Assembly (NCBI GenBank): GCA_022865845.1
Contig: JALHUC010000008.1
Coordinates: 1 to 6,321, forward strand
DNA: 6,321 nt
Reading direction: 5' to 3'
From: a bacterium
Lineage (GTDB): Bacteria > BMS3Abin14
Part shown: piece after piece, positions 1 to 6,321 of the stretch
Layout: each line of letters starts with the position of its first letter
Position numbering within the stretch: the stretch's first letter is position 1
Made by a program: the position numbers and the translations under genes
The notes under the pieces: model-generated
What the model was told of the DNA's origin: nothing
Database searches by the model: none
Seen by the model: only the letters and a program-made list of their open reading frames with translations

Positions 1-585
1 ATCACAATCCTGCTCCTTACGGTCCTGTCATGTATTTTACCGGCAGCATCCTCCGCCAACCCCGACGTTTATAACGTCCTTCCTGATGATACCCGCGTCC
101 TTCAGTTCAGCCTTGCGGACTTTGACGGGGATTCCCGGGAGGAGCTTGCCGTTCTTTACACAACAGCAGATGAAACACGACTTACCCTTTTCAAGGGGGA
201 TTCGGGGCGCTGGTCGAGGTGGTGGGACGACAGCGGGGGTATCAGCCTTCAGGACGGAAGCGCGCCAAGATCACTGGAAACCGTGGACACCAACGGAGAC
301 GGGCGTGCCGAAATGCTCGCGTACTATCTGACAGAAAAAAACACAGCCATGGCCGCCCGAATTCTGACTCTGGATGACCGGGACCCCGCCAAGCCGGTTT
401 TTAATGTTATCCTTGAGGATATGATCTCCCCTCCCGGCTACCCGCTTTTGGGAACGGAGGGACAGGCGTTCAGCGTCACCTTTATGCGAATGGCTACCAG
501 GGAAAGCAACGGTTACAGACGTGTGTACTGCTGGAACGGAAAGCGTTTTGAAAAGTGCATAGAGGTGGAGTGGAAAAAACCGTAG
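1..585 (+). CDS. Exported FG-GAP-like repeat protein, 5' end cut off by window edge
   Basis: Frame 1 is open from the first base to the TAG at 583-585 (194 visible codons). The visible start, ITILLLTVLSCILPAASSAN, is the hydrophobic core and cleavage region of a signal peptide, so only a few N-terminal codons are missing. The ATG at 283 is internal and is not the start. Signal peptidase I cleavage after ASSA (visible codon 19) looks most likely. A lipid anchor at Cys11 (VLSC) is a weaker alternative. Two Asp-rich loops follow: D40-F-D-G-D44 with E47/E48 then LAV, and D96-T-N-G-D-G-R-A-E104. Both match the calcium-loop pattern of FG-GAP/VCBS beta-propeller repeats. The C-terminus has Cys177 and Cys186 around a WNGKRF segment and could form a disulfide. 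With about two repeats it is far short of a full propeller. It is probably periplasmic or outer-membrane associated; its function is unknown. It lies 97 bp before the AsmA gene on the same strand. Confidence 0.75.
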   Translation: MTILLLTVLSCILPAASSANPDVYNVLPDDTRVLQFSLADFDGDSREELAVLYTTADETRLTLFKGDSGRWSRWWDDSGGISLQDGSAPRSLETVDTNGDGRAEMLAYYLTEKNTAMAARILTLDDRDPAKPVFNVILEDMISPPGYPLLGTEGQAFSVTFMRMATRESNGYRRVYCWNGKRFEKCIEVEWKKP

Positions 586-590
586 GAGCG

Positions 591-663
591 ATCTCAGATC
601 TCAGATTTCAGATCTCAGATTCCGGACTAAACCAGACCTTTTTGAGATTTGAGATATGAGATT
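591..663. repeat. Inverted array of 7-bp repeats forming a long hairpin
   Basis: The left arm (591-618) is four tandem heptads: ATCTCAG, ATCTCAG, ATTTCAG, ATCTCAG. The right arm (642-662) is three heptads of the opposite sense: TTGAGAT, TTGAGAT, ATGAGAT. Read as RNA, 598-618 can pair with 642-662 over 21 positions with one mismatch (604 with 656) and three G-U wobbles, leaving a loop at 619-641. There is no T-run after the stem, so it is not a typical intrinsic terminator. It sits between the stop of the first gene and the ribosome binding site of the AsmA gene. It may be a dispersed intergenic repeat, an mRNA-stabilising hairpin, or simply slippage-grown DNA. The repeat structure is seen directly; its role is inference. 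Confidence 0.8.
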
Positions 664-672
664 ATTTCCCCC

Positions 673-679
673 GAGGTGA
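673..679 (+). promoter_or_regulatory. Shine-Dalgarno site for the AsmA-family gene
   Basis: GAGGTGA lies 3 nt upstream of the ATG at 683 and is a good match to the anti-Shine-Dalgarno sequence. It supports that ATG, which is followed at once by a membrane-anchor sequence, as the true start. Confidence 0.7.
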
Positions 680-682
680 CCT

Positions 683-2884
683 ATGAATAAACTCATCAAA
701 TACTCCCTTATCGGCGGCGGAGTTCTTCTTTTCCTGATCATCGCGGCAATCATCGCTGCCCCCTACCTTCTCAATGTGGACGCATTGAAAACATGGGGGG
801 AGGGGCAGGCGACCGCCTATCTGGGAAGAGAGGTGACCATCGAGGACGCAAGTTTCAGCTGGTCCGGCCCCAAGGTTAAACTCTCAGGACTTTCCATCGC
901 CGAGGCCCAAGGGATGGGAGGCGACCCCTTTGCCAGTGTCCAATCCTTCGACCTTAAACTGCGTCTGGTGGACCTTTTCCGCCTGCGCCTTTCTGTGGAA
1001 CATATTATTCTCTCCGGTCCAAGGATCACAGTTCTCCGGAAAAAGAACGGCCGCTTTAATTTCGACGACATCCTCGACCGTATCAACCAGCCAACAGCTG
1101 TGGCAGAGCTGCCCTACGCCGCCCTGGACCCCGGGGCAGGTGGTATAAAGGCACCACCCATTGATCTTCTGGTAAAGGAGATCCGCATGGAGTCTGGCGA
1201 GATCTTCTTCTCGGACGCCTCAATTCCCAGACTGTCAAAAGGGATCACCATCGAGGGGATCGAGCTCACCTTGAGGAACCTTTCTCTCGACAAACCGGTC
1301 ACTATCAGTGCGGCCCTGGGGATCGGAGGCCCATCCCCAGATCAATCCTCAAATCAATCCAAAGACCTTCAGTTCGACGGTACGGTGGGTCCGGTAGGTG
1401 AGGTCATCCTCCCCGGGAAAATACCATTCGACCTTAAACTGGAGGTCCTTCCCTTTGAGCTTGCACGGATCTCCAGAATAATCGGGCCCCTTCCAGTTGG
1501 ACTTTCAGGGGTGGTAAGCGCCTCCGAAACGGTCAAGGGGAGCATAAGCGAGGGGATCAGCTTTGAAATGGACGGGACTCTTGAAAAACTGAACATAAAT
1601 GGCGCGGACAACAAGCCTCTGGTCACGGACTTCACCGGTTCCATCACACAAAGAGGCCTTGTGGACCTGAACAACATGAACATGACACTGGAAGCGTTCA
1701 CCCTTGAGGCGTACCAGGCCGTATTCGAGGCTGCCGGTTCAGTCCGGAACCTGGGAGCAACTCCCCTCATGGACCTGACCGTAAAATCAAACCCTATTCC
1801 CCTCTCCGGTTGGGAAAAGGTGCTCCCGGATCTTGGCCCCATGGTGAAACTGGATGGGGATCTCACCTTTGAAGGCAGCGTTACGGGCACTGTGGGAAAA
1901 GACCTCTTTGCGGAGCTTGCCTTCCGGTCAAAACGGTTCGAGATGGACAGAGGTCCGGCCCTTATGGAGCGCAGCTCCAGCGACGTCATCGTCCCTCCTG
2001 TCGGAGCGGCGGCACAGTTAGAGCCCATTAAAGCACCACCCATCACCGTTAACGGCAAGATCACTGTTGATGAAGGCCGGTTCGAGCGGATAACCTTCAC
2101 AAACCTTTCGGCGGAGCTTTCCCAGAGGGAGAGCCTGATCAGACTGGAAGATCTTAAGCTGGAAGCCTTCTCCGGACGCCTGTCAGGTTCCGCCTGGACC
2201 GATCTGGGCACCTTGCCGCTTGCCTATGGCACAAGAATGATGATGACAGGCGTTCAGATCAACGATGCCCTGACCGCTGTAGCTAACATGGACGGGATCG
2301 TATACGGCAAAGCTTCCATGGATGTGTCCATCGAAGGCAAGGGCACAGAGTTTGCGGACATCGAGAAGTATCTCACCGGCAAGGGAGCCGTAAAGGCCGC
2401 CAATGGGCGCCTCACCACCGCGAACCTCGGAGGAGGCGCCGCCAAGGCAGCAGCCCTCCTGGGTCTTGAGGGGAGTGGCGGCGAGACACAATTTGAGGAC
2501 ATGAACGTAAGCTTTACCATAGCAGAAGGCAAGGTGAAGGTGAGCAACATGCGCATTTCCACCGGTGAATATTCCCTGAAGGCCAGGGGGGATATCGGGC
2601 TGGACAAATCCCTCGACATGACCTCCCTCATGACCCTCTCCCGGGAGAAGAGCGACCAGATACCTGCAAACCGTCGCAGGCTTTTCCCCAGTGAACCGGA
2701 TGGCAGGGTCCAGATCCCCCTTAAGATAGGCGGCACTGTCGCATCACCAAAGATCGGGCTCGATACATCGGCCATGGACCAGGCGGCCAAGGATGAGGTC
2801 AAAAAAGAGGTGAAGGAAAAGACGGAAGAACTGAAGAAGAAGATCGGGAAGGATTTGGAGGAAAAGCTGAAAAAGCTATTTTAA
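683..2884 (+). CDS. AsmA family protein (inner-membrane-anchored, periplasmic)
   Basis: This is a 733-residue protein starting at the ATG behind GAGGTGA. Residues about 7-30 form one N-terminal transmembrane helix. Residues about 50-131 carry the AsmA N-terminal signature: VTIEDASFSW, then FDLKLRLVDLFRLRL, then SGPRITVLRK and NGRFNFDDIL. The middle is beta-rich, with the phrase IKAPPI recurring at 155-160 and 449-454. Residues about 564-652 match the AsmA C-terminal region (LTGKGAVKAANGRL through MTSLMTLS). They are followed by the typical IPLKIGGTVASPKIGLD stretch. The last 32 residues or so are a Lys/Glu-rich, probably helical tail. AsmA relatives (TamB, YhdP, YdbH, YicH) are periplasmic beta-groove proteins implicated in lipid transport between the two membranes and in outer-membrane homeostasis. 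The same general role is inferred here, but which paralogue it corresponds to cannot be told. No frameshift or internal stop is present. An intrinsic terminator follows. Confidence 0.88.
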   Translation: MNKLIKYSLIGGGVLLFLIIAAIIAAPYLLNVDALKTWGEGQATAYLGREVTIEDASFSWSGPKVKLSGLSIAEAQGMGGDPFASVQSFDLKLRLVDLFRLRLSVEHIILSGPRITVLRKKNGRFNFDDILDRINQPTAVAELPYAALDPGAGGIKAPPIDLLVKEIRMESGEIFFSDASIPRLSKGITIEGIELTLRNLSLDKPVTISAALGIGGPSPDQSSNQSKDLQFDGTVGPVGEVILPGKIPFDLKLEVLPFELARISRIIGPLPVGLSGVVSASETVKGSISEGISFEMDGTLEKLNINGADNKPLVTDFTGSITQRGLVDLNNMNMTLEAFTLEAYQAVFEAAGSVRNLGATPLMDLTVKSNPIPLSGWEKVLPDLGPMVKLDGDLTFEGSVTGTVGKDLFAELAFRSKRFEMDRGPALMERSSSDVIVPPVGAAAQLEPIKAPPITVNGKITVDEGRFERITFTNLSAELSQRESLIRLEDLKLEAFSGRLSGSAWTDLGTLPLAYGTRMMMTGVQINDALTAVANMDGIVYGKASMDVSIEGKGTEFADIEKYLTGKGAVKAANGRLTTANLGGGAAKAAALLGLEGSGGETQFEDMNVSFTIAEGKVKVSNMRISTGEYSLKARGDIGLDKSLDMTSLMTLSREKSDQIPANRRRLFPSEPDGRVQIPLKIGGTVASPKIGLDTSAMDQAAKDEVKKEVKEKTEELKKKIGKDLEEKLKKLF

Positions 2885-2933
2885 TTCAGCTGTCAACAAC
2901 CATATGGCAGTAACTTAACCGATATCAATCGCA

Positions 2934-2961
2934 GGGCCAGCTATATTGCCGGCCCTTTTTT
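2934..2961 (+). terminator. Rho-independent terminator after the AsmA-family gene
   Basis: GGGCC (2934-2938) pairs with GGCCC (2951-2955). After one A/C mismatch, GC pairs with GC around a TATATT loop. A run of six T residues (2956-2961) follows directly. It lies 50 bp after the AsmA stop codon, which is the expected place, and it separates the AsmA transcript from the downstream lipoprotein gene. Confidence 0.85.
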
Positions 2962-3177
2962 ATGAATATTCTCCGGTTTTCCCGGACGATGTACCGTTCT
3001 CGCGCGGTCTATCCTCATTTTTGGCCCCATTTTTCAGCCTTGCGTATTCTTTACCCAGCAACTAGACTATTTGCATTGGGGATCGTTCATCCGAGTATTT
3101 TCTACATATCCAGGACCACACCATTCTCTAATTTTGCCGGACTATTGACCTTTTTTTCAGGTGCAAGGGAGGGATTT
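2962..3177 (+). other. Non-coding leader and probable promoter region of the lipoprotein gene
   Basis: The lipoprotein frame happens to be open through these 216 bases, but they do not look coding. The in-frame ATG at 2962 directly abuts the terminator T-run and has no Shine-Dalgarno sequence. The implied 72 residues (rich in F, R, Y, H and P) show no domain, and they would bury a perfect lipoprotein signal peptide. The stretch is also richer in T tracts than the genes around it. A promoter is expected here. Weak sigma70-like candidates are TTGCGT (3040-3045) with TAGACT (3063-3068) at 17 bp spacing, and TTGCAT (3071-3076) with TATTTT (3096-3101) at 19 bp spacing. Neither is convincing. No riboswitch fold is recognised. 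Confidence 0.6.
3167..3173 (+). promoter_or_regulatory. Shine-Dalgarno site that fixes the lipoprotein start at 3178
   Basis: GGGAGGG lies 4 nt before the ATG at 3178 (5 nt when counted from the GGAGG core). It is the only good ribosome binding site near the start of this frame. Together with the signal peptide beginning at 3178, it decides against the longer start at 2962. Confidence 0.8.
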
Positions 3178-3267
3178 ATGTTCTCATTTATCCGGAATTC
3201 AAAAGTTAAGGGAATCCTGACACTGTGGGCAGTGCTCGCTGCTGTAGCACTTTTCACGGTCCTGGCC
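3178..3267 (+). other. Lipoprotein signal peptide and lipobox (cleavage before Cys31)
   Basis: The n-region MFSFIRNSKVKG carries Arg6, Lys9 and Lys11. The hydrophobic core runs from about residue 13 to 29 (ILTLWAVLAAVALFTVL). It ends in V-L-A-Cys31, a type II signal peptidase lipobox with Leu at -2 rather than the more usual Ala or Ser. Five glycines (32-36) and Asp37 follow as a flexible tether. The expected mature protein starts at the lipidated Cys31, codon 3268-3270. Confidence 0.85.
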
Positions 3268-6200
3268 TGCGGCGGGGGAGGGGGAGATAAGCCTCAGGAC
3301 CCGACCGTCACATCCACCACCCCGACTGACGGGGCAACCGACATCATGCTTAATACCGACATCACCATCACCTTCTCGGAGGCCATGAACAGGACGAGTG
3401 TCATGGACAGTTTGCTTATCAGCCCTGACCCGGGCTCGGTCGCCAGCACATGGTCCGGCAGCACGTTGACCATTAATCCCGACTCCACCCTGGCGGATTC
3501 AACGACCTACACCGTTACCGTGGGCGCGTCGGTCCAGGACGCAGAGGGATCATCCATGGGATCGCCCTACTCCTTCGACTTCACCACCGATGAGATCCCC
3601 ATCGTCGCCTCCACAGTTCCCGTGGATAACGCCACGGAGATCTCGATCGGCATCAACGTGACCATCAACTTCAGCAAGGCCATGAGCACATCCAACGTCG
3701 AGGCGAACGTGACTGTCTCCCCTGATCCGGGAACGGAGCTGTTCAACTGGCTCGTGGGCGACACCCAGATGGTCCTCTCTTACGCAGCAGCCCTGCAGGA
3801 GGACCAGGTATACACGGTCACAGTGGGAGCCAACTCACAGGACGCCGAAGGAACGGCTATGGGAACGCTCTACTCCTTCGATTTCACCACCGAGGACATC
3901 CCCACTGTCACCGGAAAAACCCCGGCTGACACAGCAACTGACGTCCTGCTGGACACGAACATCACCATCACTTTCTCCGAGGCCATGAACAAGGTTAGCG
4001 TCATGGACAGCCTCACCATCAGTCCGAGTCTCAGTTCCTTTGCCAGCACATGGTCTGGCAGCACGTTGACCATTAATCCCGACTCCGCCCTGGCGGATTC
4101 AACGACCTACACCGTTACCGTGGGCGGTTCCTCCCTGGATGCCGAAGGAACGGCAATGGGGACTGGAGACTCCTTCACCTTCACGACAGGCGCCGCTACC
4201 GGGGCTCTTGTCTCAGGAACTATCCTTGACGACCTCGAATCGTCCCACGACGATGACCTCACCGGCGCCTACGTGTTACTTATGAACGGTCCGCCATGGG
4301 AGGCCAGTTTTGCTTACTCCCTCAATACCGATGCGAGCGGGACCTATCAGTTCGACTTTGTGCAGAGCGGCTCCTACTATCCCGCCGCTTTGGTGGACTC
4401 GAACACCGAGGACTGGGGACCGGACCCCTTTTTCGGTGACGCTATTGGGGAGTGGCCCTCGAGTCCGGGTACCGCACTCACCGTCACCGGCACCGACCGC
4501 ACGAGCATCGACATCACCCTCGTGGACCCCGAGGCCATATCCGGCCAGGTGTTCTACTCGGGAATTTACTCGTCACAGATCTTCTCTCCCTCCCAAGATG
4601 TTATGAAACTCCTGCAGGTATATGCCTATGAGGCCACCACGGGGGTCATGTACGAGGCCGAGGTGACTATGGCCAGCAGCCAGGGTCCGTCCCCGGATCC
4701 CCTGTATCCTGTTGCCGAAAATTATGACGGTGAATGGTTCTACGGACTCAACCCCTACCTGATTCCTGAACTGAGCGTCTCCGGGAACTTCGCCGATGAC
4801 ACGGTGACTCAGACCGCAGACGAATATATCCCACCTGGTAGCTACCAGGTCTTGGGTTATCTCGATTTCCCCGCATACGAGTTCACGCAGGATCCGGTCC
4901 TCGCCGGTTTTGCTGACAACCTGGCTGCCATTGACAACACGGGCGACGACGCGGGGGGGATCGACATCACCCTGTACGACACCATCGAGGTCCAAGGGGA
5001 CGTACTCCAGGTCGGACTGGGCGGGGATGTGGCCTACACAACTGCCACCGTGACACTTCTAGGATGGCCGCTCTTCGCTCCCATTTCCAATGAGGTGATC
5101 GGCAGTGATAGCAGCGCATGGACCTACCCGGCTGCCCCGCTCGGCCTCTCGGTAGCGTTCCACTCGGAACCCGACCCGGCAGATGCCTCGAGCCTCATGG
5201 CCGTCAACAAGCAGTACGTATTGATCGAACACGCCGACTTTGACTTCCTGGGGGAACTGAGAGTGATGGAACGCGCCACCATGAACACGATCGCCGCCTG
5301 GGCGGGGACGACCATCAACCCGGCAAGGGCTCAGATCATTGGTAATGTATTGGGCGCATATTCCGCCACCCTGGACGATGACCTTGGTCTGGTCGGCGCT
5401 ACGGCAACCATCTCCACGGGCGATCAGGCCGTATACTTTTACTCAGATCTTTCCATCGGTGCTCCGTACACCCAGTTAACCAAACCGCAGTTCGCGTTTA
5501 TCAACGTTGACCCGCCTCCCGACGAAAAGGCCATCATCACCTTCAGCCACCCAGATTCGTCCATCGTCATCGACTCGGTGACCGTACCGGTGAGAGCCGA
5601 TGAACTGACCATGTTCATGCACTTCGACGTGTCTGACCCGGGCGAGCTTGGGTCGGGCGTCACCATCTCCGGTTCGGTCGAAGACGCCGCCCACGCTCTA
5701 GTAGGGCCTGGCGTGACCATGACCCTCACACACGAGGATGGGACTGTTCTCGAAACGACGCTGACCGACGCGAGCAGCGAATACGCCTTCAATAACGTTC
5801 CGTCCCTCATGCCCGTCTACCTGACGGGCAGCAAAACCGGATACGTCCCGTTGAGCATCTCTGTCTTCCCCGCTCATACCACCCCGATCGCAGGTGAGTT
5901 CCCCATCGACAGTTTTCTTCTGTTTTCAGAGAGCATGGCTCTCGGCCTCACCAGCCTCATCCCCGGCATCAACGAGCCGAGCTGGAACAGCACAATGCAG
6001 TCCAATTCCTGGTTTCTATTGGAGGCCCTCGATTCCTCCTCCAATTGGGACGAGATCGCCGGTGTGACCTTCTCCACCAGCGCTCCCGGCGCCCTGATCT
6101 ACTACTGGGACGACGCGGCCGACATGTACACAAGCATAGGGCCTACCAGGGGATACTCGACCAATGAGATGGGCGTCCAGGCAATCGGTTACGCGCCCAG

Positions 6201-6306
6201 TTCCAGCGCGGGGCTGTTCTCATTTAACTCCACTGGGACAGTTGTCGACTCCGTCAACGTGGTTCTCACGCCCGGCGAGATGCTGCTCTGGTACATCGAG
6301 CAGTGA
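3178..6306 (+). CDS. Large lipoprotein with three Big_5 Ig-like domains and Cna-B/carboxypeptidase-regulatory-like modules
   Basis: This is a 1042-residue protein; the start at 3178 is chosen from its Shine-Dalgarno and lipoprotein signal peptide. After Cys31 and a Gly5 tether come three SbsA-type Ig-like (Big_5) domains of about 100 residues, at roughly 42-139, 140-240 and 241-337. Each has the hallmark FSxAM segment (66-70, 165-169, 266-270) and a TYTVTVG or VYTVTVG strand. From about residue 343 there is a run of beta modules opening with short G-x-[IV] strands: SGTIL at 346, ISGQV at 454, VQGDV at 605, IIGNV at 720 and ISGSV at 830. The last contains DGTVLETTLTD and YAFNNVP and resembles a carboxypeptidase-regulatory/Cna-B fold. 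Two modules share a DDDL element (358-361 and 733-736) just before the GA strand. The last 120 residues or so are unassigned, and no catalytic motif is seen. It is probably anchored in the outer membrane, facing either the periplasm or the surface. An adhesive or structural role is plausible but unproven. It is transcribed separately from the AsmA gene. Confidence 0.85.
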   Translation: MFSFIRNSKVKGILTLWAVLAAVALFTVLACGGGGGDKPQDPTVTSTTPTDGATDIMLNTDITITFSEAMNRTSVMDSLLISPDPGSVASTWSGSTLTINPDSTLADSTTYTVTVGASVQDAEGSSMGSPYSFDFTTDEIPIVASTVPVDNATEISIGINVTINFSKAMSTSNVEANVTVSPDPGTELFNWLVGDTQMVLSYAAALQEDQVYTVTVGANSQDAEGTAMGTLYSFDFTTEDIPTVTGKTPADTATDVLLDTNITITFSEAMNKVSVMDSLTISPSLSSFASTWSGSTLTINPDSALADSTTYTVTVGGSSLDAEGTAMGTGDSFTFTTGAATGALVSGTILDDLESSHDDDLTGAYVLLMNGPPWEASFAYSLNTDASGTYQFDFVQSGSYYPAALVDSNTEDWGPDPFFGDAIGEWPSSPGTALTVTGTDRTSIDITLVDPEAISGQVFYSGIYSSQIFSPSQDVMKLLQVYAYEATTGVMYEAEVTMASSQGPSPDPLYPVAENYDGEWFYGLNPYLIPELSVSGNFADDTVTQTADEYIPPGSYQVLGYLDFPAYEFTQDPVLAGFADNLAAIDNTGDDAGGIDITLYDTIEVQGDVLQVGLGGDVAYTTATVTLLGWPLFAPISNEVIGSDSSAWTYPAAPLGLSVAFHSEPDPADASSLMAVNKQYVLIEHADFDFLGELRVMERATMNTIAAWAGTTINPARAQIIGNVLGAYSATLDDDLGLVGATATISTGDQAVYFYSDLSIGAPYTQLTKPQFAFINVDPPPDEKAIITFSHPDSSIVIDSVTVPVRADELTMFMHFDVSDPGELGSGVTISGSVEDAAHALVGPGVTMTLTHEDGTVLETTLTDASSEYAFNNVPSLMPVYLTGSKTGYVPLSISVFPAHTTPIAGEFPIDSFLLFSESMALGLTSLIPGINEPSWNSTMQSNSWFLLEALDSSSNWDEIAGVTFSTSAPGALIYYWDDAADMYTSIGPTRGYSTNEMGVQAIGYAPSSSAGLFSFNSTGTVVDSVNVVLTPGEMLLWYIEQ
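3442..3526 (+). repeat. Near-identical 85-bp segment, copy in Ig domain 1
   Basis: It matches 4042-4126 at 83 of 85 positions, exactly 600 bp apart. The differences are C/T at 3456 and A/G at 3487. It encodes the ASTWSGSTLTINPDS through TYTVTVG part of the domain. The flanking sequence diverges much more. Confidence 0.95.
4042..4126 (+). repeat. Near-identical 85-bp segment, copy in Ig domain 3
   Basis: This is the partner of 3442-3526, with two mismatches over 85 bp. The equivalent part of the intervening domain 2 (roughly 3745-3830) is clearly different at both DNA and protein level. Confidence 0.95.
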
Positions 6307-6321
6307 TTCTTCCCAGATGAC

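Larger units (their letters stand above)
3304..4188 (+). repeat. Three tandem Ig-like (Big_5) domain repeats within the lipoprotein
   Basis: The units are roughly 3304-3594, 3595-3897 and 3898-4188, about 300 bp each. All share an opening PTDGATD-like turn, an ITITFSEAMN-like strand, a TVTVG strand, a DAEG(T/S)(A/S)MG loop and a closing FTT. Unit 2 is the most divergent: it has FSKAMS instead of FSEAMN, and FNWLVGDTQMVLSY in place of the STWSGSTLTINPDS segment shared by units 1 and 3. Confidence 0.9.

Noticed and set aside
86..331. 81-codon + strand open frame in the second frame
   Set aside because: It overlaps the first gene, whose frame 1 carries a signal peptide and two FG-GAP-like loops. 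The alternative product shows no domain and runs into the same coding region.
591..663. Heptad array as a CRISPR array or a terminator
   Set aside because: The units are only 7 bp with no spacers, and the arms are inverted, which excludes CRISPR. The stem lacks a downstream T-run, so it does not qualify as an intrinsic terminator.
1369..2211. 280-codon open frame on the minus strand inside the AsmA gene
   Set aside because: It is a shadow of the + strand gene: Ser/Arg-rich, with no recognisable domain. The + strand product is clearly an AsmA-family protein throughout this stretch.
2254..2802. 182-codon minus-strand open frame opposite the AsmA C-terminal region
   Set aside because: It overlaps conserved AsmA C-terminal coding sequence, has unnatural Ser/Pro-rich composition, and shows no signal of its own.
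3146..3151. TTGACC as a promoter -35 box just upstream of the lipoprotein start
   Set aside because: A -10 box would have to fall at the Shine-Dalgarno/start codon, and no TATAAT-like hexamer is present there, so it is more likely chance.
4573..4995. 140-codon minus-strand open frame inside the lipoprotein gene
   Set aside because: It is a by-product of codon use on the + strand. It has no domain, and the + frame is continuous and convincing across the same bases.

Overview
The window reads as a chromosomal stretch from a Gram-negative bacterium with moderately high GC. The evidence is an AsmA-family envelope protein, a lipobox lipoprotein with a poly-glycine tether, and a third exported protein. 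The style of the proteins (AsmA with a charged Lys/Glu tail; a lipoprotein with Cys-Gly5 followed by SbsA-type Ig domains) resembles Desulfobacterota/deltaproteobacterial or related environmental genomes. That placement is inference only. No mobile element, CRISPR array, tRNA or rRNA is visible.

Layout, all on the + strand. (1) Bases 1-585 are the 3' part of a small exported protein. Its frame is open to the left edge and begins inside a signal peptide. It has two Asp-rich FG-GAP/EF-hand-like loops. (2) Bases 586-682 are an intergenic gap holding 7-bp repeats in inverted orientation. They can fold into a 21-bp RNA stem that ends 10 nt before the next Shine-Dalgarno sequence. (3) Bases 683-2884 encode a 733-residue AsmA-family protein, closed by a clear intrinsic terminator at 2934-2961. 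(4) Bases 2962-3177 are a leader that looks non-coding, although the downstream reading frame happens to stay open through it. (5) Bases 3178-6306 encode a 1042-residue lipoprotein with three SbsA-type Ig-like (Big_5) domains followed by a run of carboxypeptidase-regulatory/Cna-B-like beta modules. The last 15 bases show nothing.

All three products are predicted to be exported or membrane-anchored envelope proteins. Genes 1 and 2 could share a transcript; the terminator separates gene 3 as its own unit. No enzymatic pathway links them. I see no convincing new biological system. The points most worth a second look are the heptad hairpin, the patchy homogenisation between Ig domains 1 and 3 of the lipoprotein, and the correction of two misleading gene starts.
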